This document shows positions 14,218 through 21,710 of a DNA stretch of 38,417 nucleotides, piece after piece. Origin of the DNA: RGIG9041 sp045657265 (GTDB taxonomy: Bacteria > Bacillota > Clostridia > Oscillospirales > QAKW01); NCBI GenBank assembly GCA_045657265.1, contig JAZOSU010000026.1:1-38417 (forward strand), in the 5' to 3' direction. The position numbers and the translations under genes are program-made. Position 1 is the stretch's first letter. Each line of letters starts with the position of its first letter. The notes beneath the pieces are model-generated. The model worked only from the letters and a program-made list of their open reading frames with translations. It did no database searches and was not told the DNA's origin.

Positions 14218-16193
14218 GATTTATAAAACATAAACTCAGGTCTGCATCTACAAGCGGTGGCGGTGTTGTTACTGCTAACAAACTTTTAGGTATAGACGGC
14301 GCATCTGCATTTGGTCGCAGTTCTGTTTCAAGAGCGCAGCGTCAAAGCTTTTATGAAGGCGAAGAGACACCGGGCGCTATGAATATGATTAGAAATTCTT
14401 TGGGAGAAGTTGCAAAAAGACCGGCGTATAAAAGTATCAGCGATAAGCCGTACAGCAGGAATCTTAGAGGCGTATTTGATTTTAAAAATGCAGGGAAAGA
14501 AAACTATTTTTTTCTGTATGATGACTGTTTTATTGTAACAGATGAAAATTATAAGCATTTACAGAGCTACGCTCTGCCCTGTGATTTAACTGATAGCAAT
14601 ATGTTCCGTATAAATCAGTACATATTTTTGCTCAGCGGTAAATGTATGTATATTTTTGATACAAAGAAAAATAAACCGATTTATATTACAGACGGTCAAG
14701 ATACAAGTATCGTAACCTCAAGTCATACGTATCTTCCTACAGTATATATCGGCGGATTGCCAAGCGGTAAAGCGGCATCTTATGAGGCGGTTAATATGCT
14801 TAATCCGTTTATTGCAGAACAGTATATAGGAGACGGAAGCAGCAAAACATTCAATACACATTTTGAAATTGACAAGTTGCAGGGTGCGTATATAAAAAAC
14901 AAATCAGGCGGTTGGGACTGGATCCTGATAGATTCTAACACTTCAAACAGCGTAACCTTAGAAAAAGCCCCTTCTGCACCGTCGGTAAGCGGTGAAGATA
15001 ACGTGAGAATTATCTATGCAAGAAAAGGATATCTTGATGCTTTCAAAAAACTTGCGGGGTGTACTTGCGCGACGTTATTTGGTGTAAGCGGATTTGAAGA
15101 CAGAGTGTTTTTGTCAGGTAATGACAATTATCCGGGAGAGGTGTTTTATTCCGAAATGGACAAGCCTCTTTATTTTCCTGATCTGAATTATATAAAAGTC
15201 GGTTCTCCCGGTACAAAAGTCTGCGCTCTTGCAGGGCAGGGTACGGAGCTTGCGGTTATTTGTAACGATTACATATATACTGTCAAAGGCAGTGCGGTAA
15301 CGGATGATACAAAGACTCCGTATGTTGAAAATGCCGTTTTTTCCATAACAGGAATACTTAAAACGCCACCGCCTGTAAATCATCCGCCTTGTATTTTTGA
15401 TAACGAGATAAATTATCTTACGACAGAAGGTGTGTGCGCAGTAACGGCAACAGGCGTCCTTGATGAAAGATGCTGTCAGATACGTTCTTCTTTTATAAAC
15501 TACTACCTTCAGAAAGAAAACCTTAGTAACTGTAAAATGATGGTGTACGGAGATTTTCTGATTATCTCCAACAGAAAAGGAAGAATCTATTTACTTGACG
15601 GAAAACAATTTTCGGCAAATGAAGATAAACCGTTTTCTCACAGGCAGTACGAGGGATATATCTGGGATGACGTAGTTGCTAAATATATGTGGATGCAAAA
15701 CGGCAGACTGTTTTTTTCAGATGGAGTCGATTTTTATTATTTTGATGAGAATTTTATCCAAAACGGAATATACAGTGATGAAATAAGAATAGACGATTTT
15801 ACCGTCGATTACAGACCGGTAAAAGCGTATTGGGAAACTCCAGAGATAACATGTTCACGCTTTGAACTTATCAAGTTCTTTATGCGTATGGGAGTGTATC
15901 TTAAAGGCGTTTATAACAGTTATGGAGAGCCGTACAATACAGGTGTAAAAATTTCGGCAAATTTCGGAGACAATCACTGGAGGGTGATTAAAGATTACGA
16001 TGCTGAGAAATATGTTTTCAATTACGGAAAAATAAACTATGCTAAATTTGTATACAGACCACATCCCAAAGATTACAGTGTATATTGCAGACTTTTGCAC
16101 AAAAAAGGACGAAGCATCAAATTACGTTTTGAAAACGATAAAGATGAACCGATGATATTGAGAGGATATGATATTGAATATATTCAAATGTAA
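14214..16193 (+). CDS. Tail hub / stabilisation protein, P22 gp10-like
   Basis: 659 residues, largely beta-strand with repeated short blade-like segments (YFFLYDDCFIVTDENYKHLQ, QYIFLLSGKCMYIFDTKKN, DFLIISNRKGRIYLLDGKQF, GRLFFSDGVDFYYFDENF), pointing to a beta-propeller-like centre. Near the N-terminus there is the text MNMIRNSLGEVAKRPAYK, a pattern shared by P22 gp10-like and other podovirus tail-tube proteins (start of a list of samples with RPG-like motif). It would extend the portal-adaptor channel and anchor fibres. Start overlaps the previous stop (ATGA). The assignment comes from length, predicted fold and gene order and is moderately sure. Confidence 0.7.
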   Translation: MRFIKHKLRSASTSGGGVVTANKLLGIDGASAFGRSSVSRAQRQSFYEGEETPGAMNMIRNSLGEVAKRPAYKSISDKPYSRNLRGVFDFKNAGKENYFFLYDDCFIVTDENYKHLQSYALPCDLTDSNMFRINQYIFLLSGKCMYIFDTKKNKPIYITDGQDTSIVTSSHTYLPTVYIGGLPSGKAASYEAVNMLNPFIAEQYIGDGSSKTFNTHFEIDKLQGAYIKNKSGGWDWILIDSNTSNSVTLEKAPSAPSVSGEDNVRIIYARKGYLDAFKKLAGCTCATLFGVSGFEDRVFLSGNDNYPGEVFYSEMDKPLYFPDLNYIKVGSPGTKVCALAGQGTELAVICNDYIYTVKGSAVTDDTKTPYVENAVFSITGILKTPPPVNHPPCIFDNEINYLTTEGVCAVTATGVLDERCCQIRSSFINYYLQKENLSNCKMMVYGDFLIISNRKGRIYLLDGKQFSANEDKPFSHRQYEGYIWDDVVAKYMWMQNGRLFFSDGVDFYYFDENFIQNGIYSDEIRIDDFTVDYRPVKAYWETPEITCSRFELIKFFMRMGVYLKGVYNSYGEPYNTGVKISANFGDNHWRVIKDYDAEKYVFNYGKINYAKFVYRPHPKDYSVYCRLLHKKGRSIKLRFENDKDEPMILRGYDIEYIQM

Positions 16194-16204
16194 AGGAGTA
16201 GATT

Positions 16205-17173
16205 ATGGCGAGTATATATGACAAACAGATTCTGAGTAAAAAAGACTTGGAACGAATAACAAAACTTGGCGAGCTGTGGCAACAGACAGATGACGAGGCT
16301 AAAAAAGCGGAGTATCACGATGCGGCAGAGGCTATCCGTAAAAGCTATCTGTATAGCGGCGGTAAAGACGGAAGCGAGTATAATCCCATCGATAGTTCTT
16401 ATATAGGTGTTGCTACTGCATCTAAAGATTATGAAAATACGCTCAGAGATTCAAATAAAGCGCAAATTGAAAATTTTGCAAATCTTGAAAAACAGGCCGA
16501 AAAGGACGGCAATGAGAGATTGAGACAGGCGTATATCAAGAATATGCAACAGGCCTTAAATCTTGATCAGAATCTTAAAGCAAACGGTGTTACAGGCGGT
16601 GCATCGGAAAGTACCAAAGCCGCATCTGACAATGAGTATCTTAATCTTCGTGACGATATTCTTGAAGATGTAAGCGATACCAAAAACGAGCTTAAAAACA
16701 AAGCCGCTCAGCTTTCGGCGGATACAGAAAAGGAGATTGCAGAGTTTAATTATCAGGCGGCAGTTTCCCGTGCGGATAAACTTGCGCAGAATGAACAGAA
16801 AAAGTATGACAGAGCGCAGGATGAATATCAAAAAGCTTTGGATAAATATGACAGGGAATATCAGCAAAAGCAAGACGATTATGAAAGGGCGCACCAGAAA
16901 GAACTTTTTGAGTATCAGAAAGCAAAGGATGCGTATGACAGAGAATATCGTGAAAAAAACGATAAACTTAACAGAGAGGCATCACTTGCTAAAGCTTATT
17001 CATCAAGTTCTAAAAAATCAGAAAGCACAACTGATAAAAATTTGGAAGAACTGAAAAAACGCGCTTGGGAATTGCTTGATAAAGGCGTTTATGACGAAAG
17101 CTTTCCTGAACTTTTAGGTTTTTCTGAAGATATTCTGCTTGGTTACGTGGAAAACGTTTTGGCGGGATATTAA
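16205..17173 (+). CDS. Long coiled-coil virion protein, probable DNA-ejection / internal protein
   Basis: 322 residues. Residues about 10-60 and 80-130 are helical; about 145-265 form a very long charged coiled coil rich in Tyr, Asp, Gln and Lys with a loose repeat of the type KYDRAQDEYQKALDKYDREY, QKQDDYERAHQKELFEYQKAKDAYDREY. A serine-rich linker (AYSSSSKKSES) leads to a small C-terminal helical domain. Podoviruses place internal ejection proteins with long helices here, after the hub. A tape-measure or structural role is the alternative, although it is shorter than tape measures. AAAGGAG precedes the ATG. Last gene of the cassette. Confidence 0.6.
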   Translation: MASIYDKQILSKKDLERITKLGELWQQTDDEAKKAEYHDAAEAIRKSYLYSGGKDGSEYNPIDSSYIGVATASKDYENTLRDSNKAQIENFANLEKQAEKDGNERLRQAYIKNMQQALNLDQNLKANGVTGGASESTKAASDNEYLNLRDDILEDVSDTKNELKNKAAQLSADTEKEIAEFNYQAAVSRADKLAQNEQKKYDRAQDEYQKALDKYDREYQQKQDDYERAHQKELFEYQKAKDAYDREYREKNDKLNREASLAKAYSSSSKKSESTTDKNLEELKKRAWELLDKGVYDESFPELLGFSEDILLGYVENVLAGY

Positions 17174-17176
17174 CTG

Positions 17177-17205
17177 TTGAAAAAAAGCTGTGCCTGTGGT
17201 AAAAT
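17177..17205 (+). promoter_or_regulatory. Promoter of the ECF S component - ispE operon
   Basis: -35 TTGAAA (17177-17182) and -10 TAAAAT (17200-17205) with a 17-nt spacer; transcription would start near 17212, leaving a leader of about 23 nt. The promoter is embedded in a 50-bp dyad. Confidence 0.75.
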
Positions 17206-17234
17206 TATTTATAATTTTATGAAAGGCACAGCTT
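17185..17234. repeat. 50-bp dyad spanning promoter -10 and start region of the ECF S gene
   Basis: Outer arms 17185-17195 and 17224-17234 (AAGCTGTGCCT / AGGCACAGCTT) and inner arms 17200-17207 and 17212-17219 (TAAAATTA / TAATTTTA) share one centre at 17209.5. The right arm ends at the base before the ATG and contains the AAAGG ribosome binding site. On the minus strand the right-to-left hairpin is followed by seven T, so it could also act there as a terminator. Confidence 0.75.
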
Positions 17235-17750
17235 ATGAAAAAAGAAATCGTAAACAAAATCATAAAATATCTTTTATGGACAATAGCTATTTACGTAGCA
17301 ACTCTTTCGGGGTTTGCTTTTAAACTGGCGGGAGGAAATTATATACATATCGGGGATGCCGCAGTATATCTTTCGGCGTTGGTACTGCCTGTTCCTGCAG
17401 CAATTGTTGTCAGCGTAATAGGGTGTGCGCTTGCTGATGTAACCCTGTCTTCTATCAACTATATTGTAGCAACGGTCATTGTAAAAACCCTGATTGTACT
17501 TGCGGCAAAAATGCTTTTGAAACTTTCTGATAAAGTTTTGATTCAGGACGTTCTTGTTTGTCTTTGCGGCGTAATTACCGTAGCGGGTTATTATATTGCA
17601 GACGTTGTAATGCTTCTGATACAAAAAAACGGTTTTATAGCTTCTATAGTGGGCGCTATGGAGTTTTTAAAACTTAATATAATTCAGGCTCTGGTGTGCG
17701 CCGTAGTATATATTGTAATTTCGGGCTTTGCAAGAAAAACAAAGGAATAG
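17235..17750 (+). CDS. ECF-type transporter substrate-binding membrane protein (S component)
   Basis: 171 residues, about five to six membrane segments (12-31, 43-66, 74-95, 105-130, 140-165). The segment GGNYIHIGDAAVYLSALVLP followed by VSVIGCALADV is the signature of ECF S components of the DUF1393 / ECF-ribofla_trS type. Such proteins bind a vitamin or precursor and work with a shared energising module (EcfA, EcfA', EcfT) encoded elsewhere. No energising genes lie in this window, so it is a group II orphan. The substrate is not evident. Start at ATG 17235 behind AAAGG. It stands 5 bp upstream of ispE and is transcribed with it. Confidence 0.85.
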   Translation: MKKEIVNKIIKYLLWTIAIYVATLSGFAFKLAGGNYIHIGDAAVYLSALVLPVPAAIVVSVIGCALADVTLSSINYIVATVIVKTLIVLAAKMLLKLSDKVLIQDVLVCLCGVITVAGYYIADVVMLLIQKNGFIASIVGAMEFLKLNIIQALVCAVVYIVISGFARKTKE

Positions 17751-17755
17751 AACTG

Positions 17756-18610
17756 ATGATTACTTTAAAATCTTATGCAAAAATAAATCTTACTCTTGAC
17801 CTTGTAGGTAAACGTGAAGACGGATATCATCTTCTCCGTTCTGTTATGCAGAAAGTTTCTCTTTGCGATTTTGTGTCCGTACGTAAAATCCGTGACGGAA
17901 TCAGAATAACATGTAACAAACCGTATATACCTACAGATGAAAGGAATATAGTTTATAAAGTCGCTGATGCTTTTTATAAAGAAACGGGAATAACTCCCGG
18001 AGTTCATATTAATCTGAAAAAACATATACCTTGTGGCGCAGGTCTTGGCGGAGGAAGTTCCAACGGCGCTGCCGTTCTTGACGGACTATGTAAGCTTTAT
18101 AATATTGATATGGATATTTCAAAGAAAGTCCGACTTTGTGAAAATATAGGAGCGGACATACCGTTTTTCTTTTATGACGGCACTTGTCTTATAGAAGGTA
18201 TAGGAGAAAAGGTTACTCCTGTCAGTCCACTTTCTGAATGTTGGATAGTGATAGTAAAACCGCCTAAATCCATATCAACACCTACTATTTTCAAACATCC
18301 GTTGACGGCGCAGCATTTTGGAACAGACAGTACCGAAAAAGTTTTAAACGCGCTTGAAAACCAAGACGTTTTTGGGGTTGCTAAAAACATTTCAAATGCT
18401 TTGGAACCTGCCAGTATTTACGTTTGCCCTGAGATTGAACAAATAAAAAAACAGCTTGTTGATTTGGGTGCCATAGCATCAATGATGAGTGGTTCGGGCT
18501 CTTCTGTGTTTGGGATTTTTCAAAATCACAAGTTGGCAAAATCGGCCCGTGAAGAATTTTTAAATAAATATAATTATACTTATATCACAAAACCTTTAAA
18601 AGAAAAGTAA
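17756..18610 (+). CDS. ispE: 4-diphosphocytidyl-2-C-methyl-D-erythritol kinase
   Basis: 284 residues, a GHMP-family kinase of the MEP isoprenoid pathway that phosphorylates the 2-hydroxyl of CDP-methylerythritol. Seen: N-terminal SYAKINLTLDLVGKREDGYH with the catalytic-region lysine and substrate-binding residues, the ATP loop PCGAGLGGGSSNGAA, the IGADIPFFF motif with catalytic aspartate, and the C-terminal glycine motif MMSGSGSSVFG. Length is standard. The chosen start gives the canonical N-terminus; an open frame extends further upstream but overlaps the S component gene. It shows that the host uses the MEP pathway. Confidence 0.97.
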   Translation: MITLKSYAKINLTLDLVGKREDGYHLLRSVMQKVSLCDFVSVRKIRDGIRITCNKPYIPTDERNIVYKVADAFYKETGITPGVHINLKKHIPCGAGLGGGSSNGAAVLDGLCKLYNIDMDISKKVRLCENIGADIPFFFYDGTCLIEGIGEKVTPVSPLSECWIVIVKPPKSISTPTIFKHPLTAQHFGTDSTEKVLNALENQDVFGVAKNISNALEPASIYVCPEIEQIKKQLVDLGAIASMMSGSGSSVFGIFQNHKLAKSAREEFLNKYNYTYITKPLKEK

Positions 18611-18637
18611 TTGTAATTTTTTACGATTACTTTTTTG
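18606..18637 (+). terminator. Intrinsic terminator after ispE
   Basis: An 11-bp stem (18606-18616 with 18621-18631, one G-U pair) with a TTTT loop and a run of six T from 18631 overlaps the ispE stop codon. It separates ispE from spoIIR, which must then have its own promoter. Confidence 0.75.
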
Positions 18638-18675
18638 TTTTTCTGTCAATAATTAACTCGAACGAGGTGACAGAT

Positions 18676-19287
18676 ATGAAAAAAAGAGTTATTTTGGCTA
18701 TTGGTTTATTTGCTTCTTTTATAGGTGCGCTTTGTATAATGACGGCGGTGGCAGAAACTTCTGCAAAGGAAATAAGAGAAAGTGTTTTGAGATTTCATAT
18801 AATTGCAAATTCTGATTGCAAAACTGATCAGGATAATAAATTTATGGTGCGTGACGGAATTGCTAAGCTGTGTGAAAACCTTTTTGAAGATTCCAAAAAC
18901 AAACAACAATCTATAGAAATTGCACAAAACAATAAGAAAATAATTATTGAAAAAGCTAAAGAAATATTACAAAAAAACGGTAGTAATCATTCTGTAGAGG
19001 TAGATATCCGAAAAAGATTTTTTCCTACAAGACATTATGAAGGCGTTTCTCTTCCTGCGGGGGTTTATGATACAATTGATGTTAAAATAGGCGCAGCAGA
19101 AGGGAAAAATTTCTGGTGCGTGATGTTTCCGGGAATTTGTCTTGGAAGCTCGTCCGAAGAAAATAAACAAAAAATGTCGGATGTTTTAAGTGAAGAAAGC
19201 TATGAAATTGTCACGGGTGATACTGTGTCGGTTAAATTTAAATTTAAGCTTGTGGAGATTTTTGAAACCATCAAAAACATTTTTTAA
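18676..19287 (+). CDS. spoIIR: Stage II sporulation protein R
   Basis: 203 residues. In spore formers the forespore makes SpoIIR under sigma F and exports it to the intermembrane space, where it triggers SpoIIGA to process pro-sigma E in the mother cell. Seen: a hydrophobic export segment (about 5-25), then VLRFHIIANSD, QDNKFMVRDGI, the HYEGVSLPAGVYDTIDVKIG block and GKNFWCVMFPGICLG, all hallmarks of the family. The ATG at 18676 follows GAGGTG; an in-frame GTG at 18667 lies inside that site. I could not see a convincing sigma F promoter. The gene is good evidence that the organism forms endospores. Confidence 0.95.
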   Translation: MKKRVILAIGLFASFIGALCIMTAVAETSAKEIRESVLRFHIIANSDCKTDQDNKFMVRDGIAKLCENLFEDSKNKQQSIEIAQNNKKIIIEKAKEILQKNGSNHSVEVDIRKRFFPTRHYEGVSLPAGVYDTIDVKIGAAEGKNFWCVMFPGICLGSSSEENKQKMSDVLSEESYEIVTGDTVSVKFKFKLVEIFETIKNIF

Positions 19288-19290
19288 TTA

Positions 19291-19321
19291 AAAACAGTCT
19301 TGTAAAAAAGGCTGTTTTTTT
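19291..19321 (+). terminator. Intrinsic terminator after spoIIR
   Basis: AAAACAGTCTT (19291-19301) pairs with AAGGCTGTTTT (19308-19318) around GTAAAA, followed by a seven-T run. It isolates spoIIR from the ribosomal block. Confidence 0.8.
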
Positions 19322-19404
19322 GCGTTTTTAAACAAATTCCTACCTATTTATATATGTACCCCAAAAACGGTTCAAAAAAAGTTTCAAAAAAATTAAAAAA
19401 AGTC

Positions 19405-19433
19405 TTGCTATTTGAAAATTCATATGGTATACT
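19405..19433 (+). promoter_or_regulatory. Main promoter of the S10-spc-alpha ribosomal block
   Basis: -35 TTGCTA (19405-19410) and -10 TATACT (19428-19433) with a 17-nt spacer, preceded by A-rich tracts (19370-19400) that look like an UP element. Start of transcription is expected near 19440. It is the only strong promoter seen before rpsJ. Confidence 0.75.
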
Positions 19434-19439
19434 ATTTCA

Positions 19440-19741
19440 GCGTGACTAAATGCGATGATGCGGAAGGTGGCTGCAAATGCAGTCTGCCACGACTGTAAAA
19501 GCAGGGAATTTCCGCGGAGTATGTTCGGTTTTAAACCGGGCGGCTTGTATGGTATTTACTCAATGCACATACTTGTTTGTTGGAACTGTCGGATGTGTCC
19601 GATAAGCCGAGATAGACAAAAAGGTAGCAAAGGTTCGGTTGAAATACCGATTTTTTTATGCAGAAAGGGTGAAACACCCGGCATAGTGTATGAGTTTAAA
19701 AACCACAAAAGTGGCTGCCAAACCAAAATAACTACTATTTT
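19440..19741 (+). ncRNA. Structured 5' leader of the S10 operon, probable ribosomal-protein-responsive attenuator
   Basis: About 300 nt lie between the promoter and rpsJ. An outer stem 19460-19465/19510-19515 (GCGGAA/TTCCGC) encloses a hairpin 19467-19471/19486-19490 with inner TGC/GCA. Downstream, TCGGT (19635-19639) pairs with ACCGA (19646-19650) and is followed by seven T: a short intrinsic-terminator form. Two more small hairpins follow (GGGTG-AAA-CACCC near 19668-19680 and CCAC-AAAA-GTGG near 19703-19714). In E. coli the S10 leader is the target of L4; whether L4 (encoded here) acts on this unrelated leader is inference. Confidence 0.6.
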
Positions 19742-19755
19742 AAGGAGGCGTAAAA

Positions 19756-20070
19756 ATGGCTACAAAGTCAGAGAAGATCAGAATCAAGATCAAGGGTTAT
19801 GAAGCAATACTTGTTGATCAGACAGCTCAGAAAATAATTGATGCTGCTCAGAGAACAGGCGCTGTGGTTTCAGGTCCTATTCCGTTGCCAACAAAGAAGG
19901 AAGTAGTCACCATCCTTCGTGCTGTGCACAAATATAAGGATTCCAGAGAGCAGTTCGAGAGAAGAACACACAAACGTTTGATTGACATCGTAAAATCTAC
20001 TGCAAAAACAGCAGATGCTCTTACAAATCTTGAGCTTCCGGCAGGCGTTGACATAGAGATTAAACTCTAA
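19756..20070 (+). CDS. rpsJ: Ribosomal protein S10 (NusE)
   Basis: 104 residues, first gene of the block. Small-subunit head protein that also pairs with NusB in transcription antitermination. Seen: KIRIKIKGYEAILVDQTAQKI, the GPIPLPTKKEV loop, the HKYKDSREQFERRTHKRLIDI block and the C-terminal LPAGVDIEIKL, all standard. AAGGAGG lies 7 nt before the ATG. The long structured leader precedes it. Confidence 0.99.
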   Translation: MATKSEKIRIKIKGYEAILVDQTAQKIIDAAQRTGAVVSGPIPLPTKKEVVTILRAVHKYKDSREQFERRTHKRLIDIVKSTAKTADALTNLELPAGVDIEIKL

Positions 20071-20130
20071 GTCATAAAGTGTCGGGGTCATGTTGAGAAA
20101 TTCAACCAATAACCTAAGGAGGAAAAGAAA

Positions 20131-20766
20131 GTGAAAAAAGGAATTATCGGTAAGAAAATCGGAATGACACAGGTTTTCGATGAAAACGGAAACGTTGTTC
20201 CTGTAACCGTTATTCAGGCAGGTCCTTGTACAGTAGTACAGAAGAAAACTGTAGAAAAAGACGGTTATTCAGCAATTCAGCTCGGTTACGGCGATATTAA
20301 AGAAAAACACGTAACCAAACCTATGAAAGGACATTTCGACAAAGCAGGCGTTGCTGCTGTGAAAGTTCTTAAAGAATTTAGAGTGGAAGACGCAGAGAGC
20401 ATCAACGTTGGTGATGTAATCGGCGTAGATACATTTGAAATTGGTTCAGGTGTTGACGTTACAGGCGTTTCAAAAGGTAAAGGTTTTGCCGGCACAATTA
20501 AACGTTATAACGGACACCGCACTCCTATGACACACGGTGGTGGTCCTGTTCACAGACACGCCGGTTCAATGGGCGCTTGTTCTTCACCTTCAAGAATTTA
20601 TAAAGGTAAGAAAATGCCTGGCCATATGGGCGCTGTAAAAGTTACAGTACAGAACCTTGACGTTGTTAAGGTTGATACAGAAAATAACCTGCTCGTAGTT
20701 AAAGGTGCTATCCCCGGTCCTAAAGGATCAATAGTTACTGTAAAGAGCACTGTTAAGAAAGGTTAA
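20131..20766 (+). CDS. rplC: Ribosomal protein L3
   Basis: 211 residues, GTG start behind AAGGAGG. An assembly-initiator protein of the large subunit whose loop reaches towards the peptidyl transferase centre. Seen: KGIIGKKIGMTQVFDENG at the N-terminus, KGKGFAGTIKRY, HRTPMTHGGGPVHRHAGSMG and GKKMPGHMG. A 60-nt gap after rpsJ holds a small hairpin (GTTGA 20092-20096 / TCAAC 20102-20106), larger than other gaps in the block. Confidence 0.99.
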   Translation: MKKGIIGKKIGMTQVFDENGNVVPVTVIQAGPCTVVQKKTVEKDGYSAIQLGYGDIKEKHVTKPMKGHFDKAGVAAVKVLKEFRVEDAESINVGDVIGVDTFEIGSGVDVTGVSKGKGFAGTIKRYNGHRTPMTHGGGPVHRHAGSMGACSSPSRIYKGKKMPGHMGAVKVTVQNLDVVKVDTENNLLVVKGAIPGPKGSIVTVKSTVKKG

Positions 20767-20783
20767 GAAGGAGGTAAAGACGA

Positions 20784-21404
20784 ATGGCTACTATTGATGT
20801 TTTAAATATGAATGGCGAAAAAGTTTCAACAATGGAACTTTCAGATTCAATCTTTGCCGTTGAGGTTAACAAGCCTGCTATGCATATGGCAGTTACAAAC
20901 TACCTCGCAAACCAGAGACAGGGTACTCAGTCTGCTCTTACCCGTGCAGAAGTTTCCGGCGGTGGCGCAAAACCATGGAGACAAAAAGGTACAGGTCATG
21001 CAAGACAGGGTTCAACAAGAAGTCCTCAGTGGACACACGGCGGTATCGTGTTCGCACCCAAGCCCCGTGAATATCGTTTTGCAATGAACAAAAAACTCAG
21101 AAGACTTGCTATCAAATCAGCTCTTTCAACAAAACTTGCTGAAGGCAAACTTGTTGTAGTTGATAACATTGCAATCGAAGATTACAAAACAAAAACAGTT
21201 GTTAATATGCTTGCAAAACTCGATGTTAACAAAGCTCTCGTAGTAAATGGTGAATACAACAAATGCTTTATCAAGAGCGCAGCAAACATTCAGGGCATAA
21301 AAACAGCTCTTACAAACACAATTAACACCTACGATATCCTTAAGTACGACAAGCTCGTTCTTACAGCGGATGCCGTTAAGAAAATCGAGGAGGTGTACGC
21401 ATAA
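20784..21404 (+). CDS. rplD: Ribosomal protein L4
   Basis: 206 residues. Its extended loop, visible as SGGGAKPWRQKGTGHARQGSTRSP (about 48-71 in outline), lines the narrow part of the exit tunnel near L22. In E. coli L4 also represses its own operon through the leader RNA; the structured leader here makes a similar circuit plausible. The stop overlaps the rplW start by one base (TAATG), indicating coupled translation. Confidence 0.99.
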   Translation: MATIDVLNMNGEKVSTMELSDSIFAVEVNKPAMHMAVTNYLANQRQGTQSALTRAEVSGGGAKPWRQKGTGHARQGSTRSPQWTHGGIVFAPKPREYRFAMNKKLRRLAIKSALSTKLAEGKLVVVDNIAIEDYKTKTVVNMLAKLDVNKALVVNGEYNKCFIKSAANIQGIKTALTNTINTYDILKYDKLVLTADAVKKIEEVYA

Positions 21405-21697
21405 TGAAATCAATTTACGATATCATTCAGAAACCCATCATTTCCGAGAAATCAATGGGTGGTATACAGGATAAAACTTATGCATTCAAGGTTGCAGTTG
21501 ATGCAAACAAAATAGAAATCAAAGAAGCTGTTGAAAAGATTTTCGGCGTTGAAGTTGAAAAGGTTACAACAGTAAACTGCAAAGGTAAAGAAAAAAGAGT
21601 TGGCGTACACAGAGGCTTTACAGCTAAAAGCAAAAAAGCTTACGTTAAACTCACAGAATCGTCAAAAACCATTGAGTTCTTTGACGGTATGATGTAA
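21404..21697 (+). CDS. rplW: Ribosomal protein L23
   Basis: 97 residues. Sits at the exit of the peptide tunnel and docks trigger factor and the signal recognition particle. Seen: IIQKPIISEKSM, YAFKVAVDANKIEIKEAVEKIFGVEVEKVTT as the conserved alpha/beta core (in outline), and KAYVKL near the end. Start at the ATG overlapping the rplD stop. Confidence 0.98.
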   Translation: MKSIYDIIQKPIISEKSMGGIQDKTYAFKVAVDANKIEIKEAVEKIFGVEVEKVTTVNCKGKEKRVGVHRGFTAKSKKAYVKLTESSKTIEFFDGMM

Positions 21698-21710
21698 GGA
21701 GGAGTGTAGA

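Larger units (their letters stand above)
6825..17173 (+). mobile_element. Compact P22-like virion gene cassette (prophage-derived, no integrase or replication genes)
   Basis: Twelve co-directional, closely packed and apparently intact genes: possible small terminase, large terminase, small membrane protein, portal, fibre, holin, endolysin, scaffold, coat, head completion, tail hub, coiled-coil ejection-type protein. The order follows that of P22-type podoviruses with a fibre-lysis block inserted between portal and scaffold. No integrase, excisionase, repressor, replication, tape-measure or sheath gene is seen, yet recognisable host genes lie on both sides. No attachment-site duplication was found by eye. 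Confidence 0.85.

Noticed and set aside
18630..18675. Sigma F promoter of spoIIR
   Set aside because: No convincing GYWTA and GGNNANANT pair at proper spacing was seen; regulation is expected from the family but not shown.
19455..19802. A 115-codon open frame in the rpsJ leader
   Set aside because: It overlaps the start of rpsJ out of frame, contains the hairpins of the leader, lacks a ribosome binding site and reads as random cysteine-rich text.
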